In this document: positions 51,078 through 60,885 of the stretch, piece after piece | How the letters are laid out: the number at the start of each line of letters is the position of its first letter | How positions within the stretch are numbered: position 1 is the stretch's first letter | From: Zoogloea ramigera | GTDB lineage: Bacteria > Pseudomonadota > Gammaproteobacteria > Burkholderiales > Rhodocyclaceae | Assembly (NCBI RefSeq): GCF_006539865.1 | Contig: NZ_BJNV01000007.1 | Span: 1-64,000 of the forward strand | Direction: 5' to 3' | Length of the DNA: 64,000 nt | Program-made: the position numbers and the translations under genes | The notes under the pieces: model-generated | What the model was told of the DNA's origin: nothing | The model's input: the letters and a program-made list of their open reading frames with translations, nothing else | Databases searched by the model: none

Positions 51078-51404
51078 TTACAGGTGGCTGTCGATGAAGG
51101 CCGCCAGTTGCGACTTGGACAGGGCGCCGACCTTGGTGGCTTCGATGTTGCCGCCCTTGAACAGCATCAGGGTCGGGATGCCACGGATGCCGTACTTGGC
51201 CGGGGTCTCCTGGTTTTCATCGATGTTGAGCTTGGCCACCTTGAGCTTGCCGTTGTAGTCCTTGGCCACTTCGTCGAGGATCGGCGCGATCATCTTGCAG
51301 GGACCGCACCACTCGGCCCAGTAATCGACCAGCACGGGGCTCGAGGACTGCAGAACCTCTGCTTCGAAGTTCGCATCGGTGACGTAATGGATATGTTCGC
51401 TCAT
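51078..51404 (-). CDS. trxA: Thioredoxin 1
   Basis: A 108-residue thioredoxin with the active site [10 protein letters not shown] and the cis-Pro loop RGIPTLMLF. It supplies electrons to enzymes such as the Bcp peroxiredoxin encoded at 14591-15046. Located upstream of rho as in many proteobacteria. Divergent from fdxA across a 346-base region. Confidence 0.97.
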   Translation of the reverse strand: MSEHIHYVTDANFEAEVLQSSSPVLVDYWAEWCGPCKMIAPILDEVAKDYNGKLKVAKLNIDENQETPAKYGIRGIPTLMLFKGGNIEATKVGALSKSQLAAFIDSHL

Positions 51405-51750
51405 GATTCCTCGCGGTCAGGGAGTATTTGGATTTGTTGTCGGGGAGAGGGGCTTCCGGAGGGGCCGGAAAGAAGGCAGCCCGTGCAACGAGATACGGAT
51501 GTCTGGATGCTATCGAATATTCTCCGGCAAGAAAAGCGCTTTTCTTGCCGCAAGCTCGCCACGCATCACGATCTGTGGTAGCCCGGGCACAGTCGCCGGG
51601 CGCTGCCAAGCGGGCACTGTGGCGGCGTCGACGCCGGGCGGATGCGGTATATTCGGCGCCACATCTGCTACATACGGTAGTGTGTTTCATCCCGGATTCC
51701 ACCCCGCGGCCGGCTTCCCGCCCGGCCGCCCCCACAGACAGGAGCGCCCC
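51405..51750. other. Divergent intergenic region trxA/fdxA with a 24-base palindrome
   Basis: 346 bases without a gene. The main feature is a perfect palindrome at 51526-51549 (GGCAAGAAAAGC and its complement, 12 + 12, no loop). It has no T run on either side, so it is more like a binding site for a dimeric protein than a terminator. A -10-like TATATT lies at 51648-51653 toward fdxA. Confidence 0.55.
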
Positions 51751-52074
51751 ATGACCTATGTCGTCACCGAAAACTGCATTCGCTGCAAATACACCGACTG
51801 CGTCGATGTGTGCCCGGTGGATTGCTTCCGCGAGGGGCCGAACTTCCTGGTGATCGACCCGGAAGAGTGCATCGACTGCACTCTCTGCGTGGCCGAATGC
51901 CCGGCCGAGGCGATCTTCGCCGAAGATGACGTGCCCGCCGGCCAGGAGGCCTTCATCGCCCTCAACGCCGAGCTGTCCGCCAACTGGAAGCCCATCGTCG
52001 AGCGCAAGGACCCGCCGGCCGACGCCGACGACTGGCGTGGTGTGAAGGACAAGCTGAAGTTCCTCGAGCGCTGA
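51751..52074 (+). CDS. fdxA: Seven-iron ferredoxin FdxA
   Basis: A 107-residue ferredoxin with one [3Fe-4S] and one [4Fe-4S] cluster. Cys pattern: C9, C17, C21 and a neighbour in [17 protein letters not shown], and C40, C43, C46, C50 in [12 protein letters not shown]. The long C-terminal tail ([15 protein letters not shown]) is typical of the Azotobacter FdI family. AGGAG precedes the ATG. A strong terminator follows, so it is monocistronic. Confidence 0.95.
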   Translation: MTYVVTENCIRCKYTDCVDVCPVDCFREGPNFLVIDPEECIDCTLCVAECPAEAIFAEDDVPAGQEAFIALNAELSANWKPIVERKDPPADADDWRGVKDKLKFLER

Positions 52075-52126
52075 GCCCGCAGCGGGCCACGGCCCGTCGC
52101 CACGGCCAACCGAGCCGCCGACCTTG

Positions 52127-52155
52127 ATCGCCCCCCGCCCGGGGGCGATTTTTTT
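52127..52155 (+). terminator. Terminator after fdxA
   Basis: ATCGCCCCC and GGGGGCGAT form a GC-rich stem with seven T following. Confidence 0.92.
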
Positions 52156-52447
52156 GCGCCGGCCATCTGTGCGCGGCAGCACCCGCCCCTGCGGCCCGTC
52201 GTCGGCCGGCTTGGTCGTGCCCGGGCGTCTGCCGGCCGACGGCCACCCGCATTGCGAGCGCCACCGGGAGGCGGTCGAGACCCGGTGGTCGGGGCGGCCG
52301 GTGTGTCGTGCCTTGCCGCCTGTCAGTGGAGAACCGTGCAGACTGGGGTAAATCCCTATCTCCGGCCGCTTCTCGCCACGCTGGCAATCGAATAACATGG
52401 TTGCTGATATTGTTTCGGGCGCTCGACGCCACCCAAAGGACTCCAAA
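52156..52447. other. Intergenic region before the CBS gene
   Basis: 292 bases. I see no RNA gene or frame of note. AAAGGA at 52435-52440 is the ribosome site for the ATG at 52448; the promoter presumably lies in the AT-richer part around 52390-52430. Confidence 0.4.
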
Positions 52448-52897
52448 ATGCTGGTTAGTGAAATTCTGGCGATCAAGGGCAAGGTGCTGTTCACGGTCTC
52501 GTCCAACCGGACCCTCTCCGAGGCCGTGGCGGTCATGACGGAGCAGGACGTCGGTTCCCTGGTGGTTTTCGACAAGGGTCGCATGGTCGGCCTCCTGACC
52601 TTCCGCGAAGTGCTCGTCGCCACCCAGAAGGCCGGCGCCGACTGGCAGGCACTGCCGGTGGCAGAGGCCATGCTCAAGGATCCCGTGGCGGCCGGCGTCA
52701 ACATGCAGATGGACGAGCTCCGCCGCCTGATGGTCGAGAACCACCAGCGCTACCTGCCGGTGATGGACGACACGACCCTGATGGGCGTGGTGTCCTTCCA
52801 CGACGTGGCCCGGGCAGTGCTCGAAGAGCAGAGCTTCGAGAACCGCATGCTCAAGAATTACATCCGCAACTGGCCGGCCGAGGAAGACGCGGTCTGA
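52448..52897 (+). CDS. CBS domain pair protein
   Basis: A 149-residue protein made almost only of two CBS motifs (about residues 8-65 and 75-135): [20 protein letters not shown] and [19 protein letters not shown]. Such stand-alone Bateman modules bind adenine nucleotides and regulate partners. The partner is unknown; neighbours are fdxA and fadD in the same direction but separated by over 200 bases. Confidence 0.88.
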   Translation: MLVSEILAIKGKVLFTVSSNRTLSEAVAVMTEQDVGSLVVFDKGRMVGLLTFREVLVATQKAGADWQALPVAEAMLKDPVAAGVNMQMDELRRLMVENHQRYLPVMDDTTLMGVVSFHDVARAVLEEQSFENRMLKNYIRNWPAEEDAV

Positions 52898-53129
52898 GCG
52901 CCGCCGGGCTTCGGCCCGGATCGATTCAAAGGTAGCAAACAGGCCGCTCCGCGCAGGGGGCGGGCGGCCTGAGAACAAGGCGCAACAAGCGCCGGTCGAA
53001 TACGTTGGAAGCTGGTGCCGCAGGGCGCCGGGCCGCCTGGGGAGGGCGGGTCCCCGATTCCGGCGGGTTGCTGCACTGCAGCGCCCGGCGGGTCGTCATG
53101 GACTCATCACCAACGATAAAGGAGACGCA

Positions 53130-54806
53130 ATGAACAAGATCTGGCTGAAAAGCTATCCCCCTGGCGTGCCCGCCGAAATCGACGTGGGCGAGTTCTCCTC
53201 GCTCGCCGATCTCTTCGACAAGGGTGTTCGCAAGTATGCCGAGCACACGGCTTACATCAACATGGGCAAGACCATCAGCTACCGCGAGCTGGAGGTGCTG
53301 TCCGGGCAGTTTGCCGCTTATCTGCAGGGTGAGCTGAAGCTCGCCCCGGGTGCCCGCGTCGCGCTGATGATGCCCAACTGCCTGCAGTACCCGATCGCCA
53401 TGTTCGGGGTGCTGCGTGCCGGCTACACGGTGGTCAATGTCAACCCGCTCTACACCGCCCGCGAGCTCGAGCACCAGCTGTGCGATGCTGGTTGCGAGGC
53501 GATCGTCATCGTCGAGAACTTTGCCCACACCCTCCAGGAAGTCGCCAGCCAGGTGACGTCCCTGCGCCATGTGGTGGTGACCGGGCTCGGCGACATGCTG
53601 GGCTTCCCGAAATCGCTGCTGGTGAACTTCGTCGTCCGCCACGTCAAGAAGATGGTGCCGCCCTGGAGCCTGCCCCAGGCGGTGACGTTTCGCGAGGCGC
53701 TGCGCCAGGGCGCGGCCCATCCGCTGAAGCCGGTCCCGATCACCCACGACGACCTCGCCTACCTGCAATATACGGGCGGCACCACCGGCGTCGCGAAGGG
53801 CGCCATGCTGACCCACGGCAACATCATCGCCAACCTGCAGCAGGCTCATGCGTGGATCAGCCCCTACGTGAAGGAGGGCGAGGAGCTGATCGTCACCGCC
53901 TTGCCGCTCTATCACATCTTTTCGCTGACCGCGAACTGCCTGACTTTCTTCAAGATCGGTGCCAGCAATCTGTTGATCACCAACCCCCGGGACATCCCCG
54001 GCTTCGTGGCCGAGATGGGCAAGTATCCGTTCACGGTGATCACCGGCGTGAACACGCTCTTCAACGCGCTGCTCCACAACCCGGATTTCGAGAAGCTGGA
54101 TTTTTCGACGCTGAAAGTCTCCCTCGGGGGCGGGATGGCGGTGCAGCAGGCCGTGGCCGAGCGCTGGAAGAAGCTCACCGGCAAGACCCTGGCCGAGGCC
54201 TACGGGCTGACCGAAACCTCGCCGGCGGTGTGCATCAACCCGCTGGATCTGCCCGAGTTCAACCACTCGATCGGCCTGCCGATTTCGTCCACCGACATCA
54301 GCCTGCGCGACGACGACGGCTACGAGGTGCCGCTCGGCATGCCCGGCGAGCTATGTGTCAAAGGCCCCCAGGTGATGAAGGGCTATTACCAGCGCCCCGA
54401 GGACACCGTCCGCGCCTTCACCCATGACGGCTACCTGCGCACCGGCGATGTGGCCATCATCGACGAGGCCGGCTTCGTGCGTATCGTCGACCGCAAGAAG
54501 GACATGATCCTGGTGTCCGGCTTCAATGTTTATCCCAATGAAGTCGAGGACGTGGTGGCGTCGCACCCGGGCGTGCTCGAGGTGGCTGCGCTCGGGGTGC
54601 CCGACGAGCACTCGGGCGAGGCGGTCAAGATCTTCGTGGTCCGCAAAGACCCCAGCCTCACCGCCGAGGCGCTGATCGCCCATTGCCGGGGGGCGCTGAC
54701 GGGCTACAAGGTGCCCAGGTTCGTCGAGTTCCGCGACGAGCTGCCCAAGAGCAACGTGGGCAAGATCCTGCGCCGCGTGCTGCGTGACGCCCCCCCGGCT
54801 GCCTGA
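53130..54806 (+). CDS. fadD: Long-chain fatty acid--CoA ligase
   Basis: A 558-residue AMP-forming acyl-CoA synthetase. P-loop [13 protein letters not shown] (about residues 214-226), the [11 protein letters not shown] adenylate motif, the fatty-acid signature [20 protein letters not shown] and the C-terminal Lys in [12 protein letters not shown] are all present. It activates fatty acids for beta-oxidation or lipid synthesis at the inner membrane. AAAGGAG precedes the ATG. A branched-chain amino-acid operon follows. Confidence 0.93.
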   Translation: MNKIWLKSYPPGVPAEIDVGEFSSLADLFDKGVRKYAEHTAYINMGKTISYRELEVLSGQFAAYLQGELKLAPGARVALMMPNCLQYPIAMFGVLRAGYTVVNVNPLYTARELEHQLCDAGCEAIVIVENFAHTLQEVASQVTSLRHVVVTGLGDMLGFPKSLLVNFVVRHVKKMVPPWSLPQAVTFREALRQGAAHPLKPVPITHDDLAYLQYTGGTTGVAKGAMLTHGNIIANLQQAHAWISPYVKEGEELIVTALPLYHIFSLTANCLTFFKIGASNLLITNPRDIPGFVAEMGKYPFTVITGVNTLFNALLHNPDFEKLDFSTLKVSLGGGMAVQQAVAERWKKLTGKTLAEAYGLTETSPAVCINPLDLPEFNHSIGLPISSTDISLRDDDGYEVPLGMPGELCVKGPQVMKGYYQRPEDTVRAFTHDGYLRTGDVAIIDEAGFVRIVDRKKDMILVSGFNVYPNEVEDVVASHPGVLEVAALGVPDEHSGEAVKIFVVRKDPSLTAEALIAHCRGALTGYKVPRFVEFRDELPKSNVGKILRRVLRDAPPAA

Positions 54807-54858
54807 AACGCCTCGTGCCGGCTCGCCCCGGCGCGGGCTGCTGCGATGCAAAAACTGC

Positions 54859-54887
54859 TTGTGTTTAAACGGTTTTGTGCTAATAAT
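54859..54887 (+). promoter_or_regulatory. Sigma-70 promoter of the ilvBN operon
   Basis: TTGTGT (54859-54864), 17 bases, then AATAAT (54882-54887), with TGC directly before TAATAAT as an extended -10. Transcription would start near 54893, about 30 bases before the leader peptide. Confidence 0.7.
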
Positions 54888-54922
54888 CCTGGAGCTGTCT
54901 TATACATGACCCAGCCGAACAC

Positions 54923-55000
54923 ATGAACCTTCACGCCGCAATCCTTCCGCTCGACGTCGTAGTTGTACGCGTAGTAAGCGTAGGTGCTCGCGCGTCGTAA
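54923..55000 (+). CDS. ivbL: Branched-chain amino acid leader peptide (IvbL/IlvL-like)
   Basis: A 25-codon frame beginning MNLHAAILPLDVVVV and continuing RVVSVGARAS. It has seven Val, three Leu and one Ile. The VVVVRVV block closely resembles what I recall of E. coli IvbL. Ribosome pausing at Val or Leu codons when these amino acids are scarce would set the RNA fold before the terminator at 55031-55062. A mini frame ATG 54906 (six codons) ends in TGA overlapping the leader ATG, which may couple the two. Too short to be found by length alone. Confidence 0.85.
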   Translation: MNLHAAILPLDVVVVRVVSVGARAS

Positions 55001-55030
55001 GGGTTGCTGGCAGTAGATCAGAGATTTCAG

Positions 55031-55062
55031 ACCCCCGCCGGCGCGCAACCGGCGGGGGTTTT
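55031..55062 (+). terminator. Attenuator terminator of ilvBN
   Basis: CCCCCGCCGG (55032-55041) and CCGGCGGGGG (55049-55058) form a 10-bp stem followed by TTTTGTCATTTT. It lies 31 bases after the leader peptide stop and 64 bases before ilvB, the expected place for transcription attenuation. Confidence 0.9.
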
Positions 55063-55125
55063 GTCATTTTATTGCGCCCCCGGCCCGGACTGCAGTACGG
55101 CTCCCAAGCCCCAAGGAGAACCTCG

Positions 55126-56790
55126 ATGATGCAAATGACTGGAGCAGACCTGATCGTCAAGCTGCTCGAACGGCAAGGAATCAGCACGATCGCCGGCGTG
55201 CCCGGCGGTGCAGCCCTGCCCATGTACGACGCGCTGTCCAAGAGCGAGACGATTCACCACGTGCTGTGCCGCCACGAGCAGGGCGCCGGTTTCATCGCCC
55301 AGGGCATGGCCCGGGTGTCCGGCCGCCCCGAGGTCTGCCTGGCCTCCAGCGGCCCCGGCGCGACCAACCTGGTCACCGCCATTGCCGACGCCAAGCTCGA
55401 CTCGATCCCCATCATCGCGCTCACCGGCCAGGTGCCCCTGTCGATGATCGGTACCGACGCCTTCCAGGAAGTCGACACCTACGGGATGACCATCCCCATC
55501 ACCAAGCACAACTTTCTGGTGCGTTCGGCGAAGGATCTGCTCGAGGTCATCCCGGCGGCTTTCCGCATCGCCATGTCGGATCGCCCCGGCCCGGTGCTGG
55601 TCGACGTGCCGAAGGACGTGCAGAACCAGATGGTGAGCTTCGACGCCTACCCCGACGTGGTGCTGCCTGACGCTGCGCCCACCTTCGACATCGCCGCCGT
55701 CGAAGAGGCCGCGAAGATGATCGAGGCTGCCGAGCGCCCGGTGCTCTACCTGGGCGGCGGCGTGATCCACTCCGGCGCCGCGGCGATGGCCGTGACCCTC
55801 GCCGAGCAGGCCTCGCTGCCCACCACCATGACCCTGATGGCCCTCGGCGCGATGCCCATGGACCACCCGCTCGCCATCGGCATGCTGGGCATGCACGGCG
55901 CCCGCTACACCAACTACGTGCTCGAAGAGGCCGACCTGCTGATCTGCGTCGGCGCCCGCTTCGACGACCGCGCCATCGGCAAGACCGCCGAATTCTGCCC
56001 GAACGCCAAGATCATCCACATCGACATCGACCGCTCCGAGCTGCACAAGGTCAAGGATGCCCACGTGGCCATCGCTGGCGATGTGGGCCAGGTGCTCGCC
56101 GAGCTGCTGCCGCGGGTCAAGCCGCAGCTGCGCAAGCGCTGGTTGTCCCACGTGGAGAGCCTCAAGGGCCGCTTCCCGCTGGCCATGCCGGGCATCGAAG
56201 ACCCGCGCACGCCCTACGGCCTGATCCACGCGGTGGCCAACTGCCTCGACGACAGCGCCATCATCACCAGCGACGTCGGCCAGCACCAGATGTGGGTGGC
56301 CCAGGCCTACCCGTTCCGGCGCTCCCGCCAGTGGCTCAACTCCGGTGGCCTCGGCACCATGGGCTTCGGCTTCCCGGCGGCCATCGGCGCGGCCCTGGCG
56401 GCGCCCGAGCGCACCGTGGTGTGCTTCTCGGGTGACGGCAGCCTGAAGATGAACATCCAGGAGATGGCCACCGCCGCCCAGGAAGGTGTCAACGTCAAGA
56501 TCATCCTGATGAACAACCAGTCCCTCGGCCTGGTGCATCAGCAGCAGAACCTGTTCTACGGCAAGCGCATCATGGCCTCCCGCTACGAGCGCCCGACCGA
56601 CTTCCTGAAGATCGCCGAAGGCTTTGGCATGCGGGCGGTCGACCTCGACCCGTCGCCCAACCCCCGCGCCACCCTGGCCGAAGCCCTGCACACGCCCGGC
56701 CCCTGCCTGATCCACGCGACGATCGACCCGAATGAGTTCGTCTACCCGATGGTGCCGCCGGGCGCCGCCAACTCCGAGATGATCGGCTGA
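55126..56790 (+). CDS. ilvB: Acetolactate synthase I large subunit
   Basis: A 554-residue thiamine-diphosphate enzyme making acetolactate or acetohydroxybutyrate, the first common step to Val, Leu and Ile. The catalytic Glu is in LCRHEQGAGFIAQGMAR; the thiamine-binding GDGS...NN motif is in FSGDGSLKMNIQEM to MNNQSLG. Start at ATG 55126 with AAGGAG seven bases upstream; an earlier in-frame start at 55072 lies within the attenuator leader. Operon: leader peptide, attenuator, ilvB, ilvN. It is AHAS I-like (with a short ilvN), an unusual companion in this order. Confidence 0.95.
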   Translation: MMQMTGADLIVKLLERQGISTIAGVPGGAALPMYDALSKSETIHHVLCRHEQGAGFIAQGMARVSGRPEVCLASSGPGATNLVTAIADAKLDSIPIIALTGQVPLSMIGTDAFQEVDTYGMTIPITKHNFLVRSAKDLLEVIPAAFRIAMSDRPGPVLVDVPKDVQNQMVSFDAYPDVVLPDAAPTFDIAAVEEAAKMIEAAERPVLYLGGGVIHSGAAAMAVTLAEQASLPTTMTLMALGAMPMDHPLAIGMLGMHGARYTNYVLEEADLLICVGARFDDRAIGKTAEFCPNAKIIHIDIDRSELHKVKDAHVAIAGDVGQVLAELLPRVKPQLRKRWLSHVESLKGRFPLAMPGIEDPRTPYGLIHAVANCLDDSAIITSDVGQHQMWVAQAYPFRRSRQWLNSGGLGTMGFGFPAAIGAALAAPERTVVCFSGDGSLKMNIQEMATAAQEGVNVKIILMNNQSLGLVHQQQNLFYGKRIMASRYERPTDFLKIAEGFGMRAVDLDPSPNPRATLAEALHTPGPCLIHATIDPNEFVYPMVPPGAANSEMIG

Positions 56791-56808
56791 GCCAGAGGAG
56801 AGAAAACG

Positions 56809-57147
56809 ATGTCCGAACAAAACGCCAAGCCGCTGTCCGAGTTCATCCCCGATGTGCCGGAAACCACTGGTTTCAACAAGGTCGTGCTGGAGCTCGGCGT
56901 GGCCAACCACCCGGGGGTGATGAGCCACATCTGCAACCTGTTTGCCCGGCGTGCCTTCAACGTCGAAGGCATCCTGTGCATGCCGGTGGGCTCCGGCGAG
57001 ACCAGCCGCATCTGGCTGCTGGTGTTCGAGGATCAGCGCCTCGAGAAGATGATCCGTCAGGTCGAGAAGCTCGAGGACGTGCGCTATGTCGAGCGTCACG
57101 CCGGTGACCACCCGGTCTTCGGCCGTCTCGACGAGTTCTTCCAGTAA
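56809..57147 (+). CDS. ilvN: Acetolactate synthase I small regulatory subunit
   Basis: A 112-residue ACT-domain subunit. HPGVMSHICNLFARRAFNVE and RIWLLVFEDQRLEKMIRQVE are close to E. coli IlvN, and it lacks the C-terminal half of IlvH. It gives valine feedback to IlvB. It starts 18 bases after ilvB with GAGGAGA upstream. Confidence 0.95.
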   Translation: MSEQNAKPLSEFIPDVPETTGFNKVVLELGVANHPGVMSHICNLFARRAFNVEGILCMPVGSGETSRIWLLVFEDQRLEKMIRQVEKLEDVRYVERHAGDHPVFGRLDEFFQ

Positions 57148-57210
57148 GCCTGCCCGTCACGCCGTCGGCCCGGGGCCGGCGGCGGTGCTAGACTGTGCTA
57201 TGTGTTTGTC

Positions 57211-57232
57211 GGCCGGCGTTGCCGGCCTTTTT
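57211..57232 (+). terminator. Terminator after ilvN
   Basis: GGCCGGC and GCCGGCC form a 7-bp stem around GTT, followed by five T. It lies 26 bases before the aroC start, so aroC probably has its own promoter within or beyond it. Confidence 0.85.
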
Positions 57233-57258
57233 CCATTTTCACCCTTCGCGAGTCCTCC

Positions 57259-58398
57259 ATGTCCGGTAACACGATCGGCAAGCTGTTCTGCGTCACCTCC
57301 TTCGGCGAATCCCACGGCCCGGCCATCGGCTGTGTGGTGGACGGCTGCCCGCCGGGGCTGGCGATTACCGAGGCGGACATCCAGGCCGAGCTCGACCGGC
57401 GCAAGCCCGGCACCTCGCGCCACGTCACCCAGCGCCGGGAGCCGGACAGCGTCGAGATCCTGTCGGGGGTGTTCGAGGGCGTCACCACCGGTACCCCGAT
57501 CGCGCTGCTGATCCGCAACCAGGACCAGCGCTCCAAGGACTACGGCAACATCGCCGAAAGCTTCCGCCCGGGCCACGCCGACTACGGCTACTGGCAGAAA
57601 TACGGCATCCGCGACTACCGCGGCGGCGGCCGCTCGTCGGCGCGGGAGACCGCGGTGCGGGTGGCGGCGGGGGCGATCGCCCGCAAGTGGCTCCTCGAGC
57701 GCTACGGCATCGTGATCCGCGGCTACATGGCCCAGCTCGGCCCCGTCGAGATCCCGTTTGCGTCGTGGGCCGACGTGCGCGGCAACGCCTTCTTTGCGCC
57801 CAACCAGGCCGTCGTGCCCCAGCTCGAGGCCTACATGGACGATCTGCGCAAGTCGGGTGATTCGGTCGGCGCGCGGATCAACGTGGTCGCCAGCGGTGTG
57901 CCCGTCGGCTGGGGCGAGCCGGTGTTCGACCGCCTCGACGCCGACATCGCCTACGCCATGATGAGCATCAACGCCGTCAAGGGCGTCGAGATCGGCGCCG
58001 GCTTTGCCAGCGTCGCCCAGCTCGGCACCCAGCACTCCGACGAGATGTCGCCCAGCGGTTTCTTGTCGAACCAGGCCGGTGGCGTGCTCGGCGGCATCTC
58101 CACCGGCCAGGACGTGGTGGTGAGCATGGCCATCAAGCCCACCTCCAGCACGCGTCTCGACCGTCAGTCGGTCAACAAGGCCGGCGAGCCGGTGGTGGTC
58201 AACACCCACGGGCGCCACGACCCCTGCGTCGGCATCCGCGCCACGCCGATCGCCGAAGCCATGCTGGCAATCGTCCTGATGGACCACGCCCTGCGCCACC
58301 GTGCCCAGAATGGCGACGTGACCACCTCGACCCCGAAGATCGCCGGCCTCGCCCCGGGGCTTGTCCAGGCCGTTCCGTCACCGCGTGCCGAGGATTGA
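57259..58398 (+). CDS. aroC: Chorismate synthase
   Basis: A 379-residue FMN-dependent enzyme, last step of the shikimate pathway. Signatures [38 protein letters not shown] and the C-terminal [18 protein letters not shown] are all intact. The ATG at 57259 gives the usual start [10 protein letters not shown]; in-frame codons back to 57202 overlap the preceding terminator. Alone between ilvN and the YdcH-like gene. Confidence 0.97.
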   Translation: MSGNTIGKLFCVTSFGESHGPAIGCVVDGCPPGLAITEADIQAELDRRKPGTSRHVTQRREPDSVEILSGVFEGVTTGTPIALLIRNQDQRSKDYGNIAESFRPGHADYGYWQKYGIRDYRGGGRSSARETAVRVAAGAIARKWLLERYGIVIRGYMAQLGPVEIPFASWADVRGNAFFAPNQAVVPQLEAYMDDLRKSGDSVGARINVVASGVPVGWGEPVFDRLDADIAYAMMSINAVKGVEIGAGFASVAQLGTQHSDEMSPSGFLSNQAGGVLGGISTGQDVVVSMAIKPTSSTRLDRQSVNKAGEPVVVNTHGRHDPCVGIRATPIAEAMLAIVLMDHALRHRAQNGDVTTSTPKIAGLAPGLVQAVPSPRAED

Positions 58399-58484
58399 CC
58401 CCGGTCAACTTTTTGCCTGCCCCGGCGGCGTAAAGTGAATCGCATGAAAGGTTTGCAATTCATTTACGAAGTGGGAGAAGCGGC

Positions 58485-58718
58485 ATGCAGCAACATGATC
58501 TGGTCCACGAATTGCCCGAGTTCAAGGCTAAGGTGGAGGCACTGAAGGCATCCGACGGGCAGTTTTCACGTCTCGTCGATGAATACGAGGAAGTCAATCG
58601 GCATGTGGTGAGCGTCGAGTCGAACGTCGAACCGGCGACTGATTTCGCCCTCGAGGACATGAAAAAGCGCCGCCTCAAGCTGAAGGATCAACTCTACGAC
58701 ATCCTGAAGTCCGCCTGA
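58485..58718 (+). CDS. YdcH family protein (DUF465)
   Basis: A 77-residue, highly charged helical protein of the YdcH/DUF465 family; FKAKVEALKASDGQFSRLVDEYEEVN and KKRRLKLKDQLYDIL are typical. No function is established. A strong terminator follows, so it is a stand-alone gene. Confidence 0.88.
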   Translation: MQQHDLVHELPEFKAKVEALKASDGQFSRLVDEYEEVNRHVVSVESNVEPATDFALEDMKKRRLKLKDQLYDILKSA

Positions 58719-58750
58719 TTCGCCTCTGATCCCGGTGTGATCCGGGGCCG

Positions 58751-58781
58751 AAAAAAGAGCGCCTGAGAGCGCTCTTTTTTT
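58751..58781 (+). terminator. Terminator after the YdcH gene
   Basis: AAAAAAGAGCGC and GCGCTCTTTTTT form a 12-bp stem around CTGAGA with a T run. It can act on both strands. Confidence 0.92.
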
Positions 58782-58813
58782 ATCCGGCGGCAGTCTTCCC
58801 ACGAAGCTTTCCG

Positions 58814-59965
58814 ATGATTCCCTACTGGCGCCTGTCCGGCTACTACTTCTTCTACTTTGCCTTCGTCGGCGCCTTCTCGCCGTACTTCAGCCTCTACCTC
58901 CAGTCCGTCGGCAGCACCGCGGCGCAGATCGCGGTGCTGATGTCGCTGATGTCGGTGATGCGGATGCTCGCGCCCGCCCTATGGGGCGCGCTGGCCGACC
59001 GCCTGGGGGTGCGGGTGCCTATCGTGCGCCTGTCGGCGCTGCTGTCGATGCTGGGCTTCGCCGGCTTTCTGGTCAGCGATGCCTACGCCGCGCTGTTCGC
59101 GAGCATGGCTTTTCTGGCCTTTTTCTGGAGTGCCGCGCTGCCCCTCGTCGAGGCGCTCACCTTCGCCCACCTGGAGGGGCAGTCTGGCCGCTATGGCAAC
59201 ATCCGGGTGTGGGGTTCGGTGGGTTTCATCCTGGCGGTGCTGGGCCTCGGCTATCTCCTCGACGATCTGCCGATCCGCACCGTGTTGTGGGTGACCCTGG
59301 CCACCCTGGGCGGAATCCTGGCCTGCGCGCTGGTGATTCCCGAGGCGGGGCGGCCTGCGCACATGCCGCCGCATCGGCCCCTGGGCACGATCCTGCGGCG
59401 GCCGGAGGTGCGTTCGCTGCTGCTCGCCTGCTTCTTCATGTCGGCCGCCCACGGCGCGCTCTACGTTTTCTATTCGCTGCATCTTGTCGAGCATGGCTAC
59501 AGCAAGACCCTGGTCGGCTGGATGTGGACCCTCGGCGTGATCGCCGAGATTGCCGTTTTCATGGGCATGCCCCAGCTGCTGCGGGCCTTCTCGCTGCGCG
59601 GCATCCTGGTGTTCAGCTTTGCTGCGGCGATCCTGCGCTTCCTGCTGATCGGCTGGGCCGCGGATTCCCTGGCCCTGCTGCTGTTCGCCCAGGTGCTGCA
59701 CGGGGCCACCTTCGGCGCCTACCATGCGGCGGCCGTGGTGGCGGTGAATGAATGGTTCGGCAGCCAGCACCAGGCCCGCGGTCAGGCCTTGTACGGCAGC
59801 ATCTCCTTCGGGGCAGGAGGAATGATGGGTGGTGTGCTGAGCGGCTACACTTGGGACTGGATCGGATCGGCCTGGACGTATTCCCTGGGCGCCGTGTTTG
59901 CGTTGATCGGCTTGCTGGTGCTCATCGGCGGCTGGCGGGAGCCTTCCGCGGGCGAGCGGGTCTGA
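58814..59965 (+). CDS. MFS transporter (HcaT-like group)
   Basis: A 383-residue protein with about twelve membrane segments. The N-terminus WRLSGYYFFYFAFVGAFSPY and ALWGALADRLGVR fit the MFS_1-like group that includes the phenylpropionate permease HcaT. The substrate cannot be read from the sequence. It precedes the M48 protease gene by 28 bases. Confidence 0.88.
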   Translation: MIPYWRLSGYYFFYFAFVGAFSPYFSLYLQSVGSTAAQIAVLMSLMSVMRMLAPALWGALADRLGVRVPIVRLSALLSMLGFAGFLVSDAYAALFASMAFLAFFWSAALPLVEALTFAHLEGQSGRYGNIRVWGSVGFILAVLGLGYLLDDLPIRTVLWVTLATLGGILACALVIPEAGRPAHMPPHRPLGTILRRPEVRSLLLACFFMSAAHGALYVFYSLHLVEHGYSKTLVGWMWTLGVIAEIAVFMGMPQLLRAFSLRGILVFSFAAAILRFLLIGWAADSLALLLFAQVLHGATFGAYHAAAVVAVNEWFGSQHQARGQALYGSISFGAGGMMGGVLSGYTWDWIGSAWTYSLGAVFALIGLLVLIGGWREPSAGERV

Positions 59966-59993
59966 AGAGAGCGTTGTAGTTGTGGAGATCGGG

Positions 59994-60848
59994 ATGATGA
60001 AGATGCTTGTGGCGCTGGGTCGCCGGGTGGTGGGGCTGCTGCCCCTGGCGGTGCTTGCCGCTCTGGTCACGGGGTGTCAGACGGTGCAGACGACCCAGGG
60101 CGGGGTGGTGGGGGTCGAGCGGGAGCAGCGGATGATGGTGTCGGCCAACGAGATGGTTTCGGCGTCGGCGCAGAGCTATCAGAAGATCCTGCAGGAGGCC
60201 CGCCAGAAAAACGCCCTCAACCGCGACCCGGCCCAGGTGGAGCGGGTGCGTAACGTGGCCCGGCGGCTGATCCCGGCCACTGGCGCCTTCCGCCCCGATG
60301 CGCCGGCCTGGAAGTGGGAGGTTAACGTGCTGAGCTCCAACGAGCTCAACGCCTGGTGCATGGCCGGCGGCAAGATCGCCTTCTACACGGGAATCATCGA
60401 CCGCCTGCAGCTGACCGACGACGAGATCGCCGCCATCATGGGCCACGAGATCGCCCACGCCCTGCGCGAACACGCCCGCGAGCGCGCCTCCCAGACCATG
60501 ATGACCAACATCGGGGTCAGCGTGCTGGGGGCCGTGCTGGGCGCCGGCCAGATGGGCACCGACCTCATCGGTACGGTGGCCAAGGTGAGCTTCCAGCTGC
60601 CCAACAGCCGTGAACACGAGACCGAGGCCGACCGCATGGGGGTCGAGCTGGCGGCCCGCGGGGGCTACGATCCGCGGGCCGCCATCAGCCTGTGGAAGAA
60701 GATGGCGAAGGCCTCCAACGGTGGGCCGCCCCAGTGGCTGTCGACCCACCCGTCCAACGAAACCCGTCAGGGCGATCTCGCCCAGTATGCCTCCCGGGTG
60801 ATGCCCCTCTACGAGCAAGCTACTCAGCGGCCGAGGGCTGTGAAATAA
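59994..60848 (+). CDS. M48 family metalloprotease lipoprotein
   Basis: A 284-residue lipoprotein (lipobox LVTGC, Cys near residue 28) with a zinc-peptidase core: GHEIAHALREHARE (HExxH) and the downstream Glu in REHETEADRMGVELAA. This is the LoiP/YcaL-type M48 group that acts in the periplasm on outer-membrane proteins. The ATG at 59994 has GGAG six bases upstream; a GTG at 59982 is possible. The nearest gene upstream is the MFS transporter. Confidence 0.92.
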   Translation: MMKMLVALGRRVVGLLPLAVLAALVTGCQTVQTTQGGVVGVEREQRMMVSANEMVSASAQSYQKILQEARQKNALNRDPAQVERVRNVARRLIPATGAFRPDAPAWKWEVNVLSSNELNAWCMAGGKIAFYTGIIDRLQLTDDEIAAIMGHEIAHALREHARERASQTMMTNIGVSVLGAVLGAGQMGTDLIGTVAKVSFQLPNSREHETEADRMGVELAARGGYDPRAAISLWKKMAKASNGGPPQWLSTHPSNETRQGDLAQYASRVMPLYEQATQRPRAVK

Positions 60849-60885
60849 TTGAAGTTTAATTGCTCCTGACGCCCTTCATTCGCCC

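Noticed and set aside
51526-51549. Palindrome as a terminator
   Set aside because: No T tract on either strand and no gene ending next to it.
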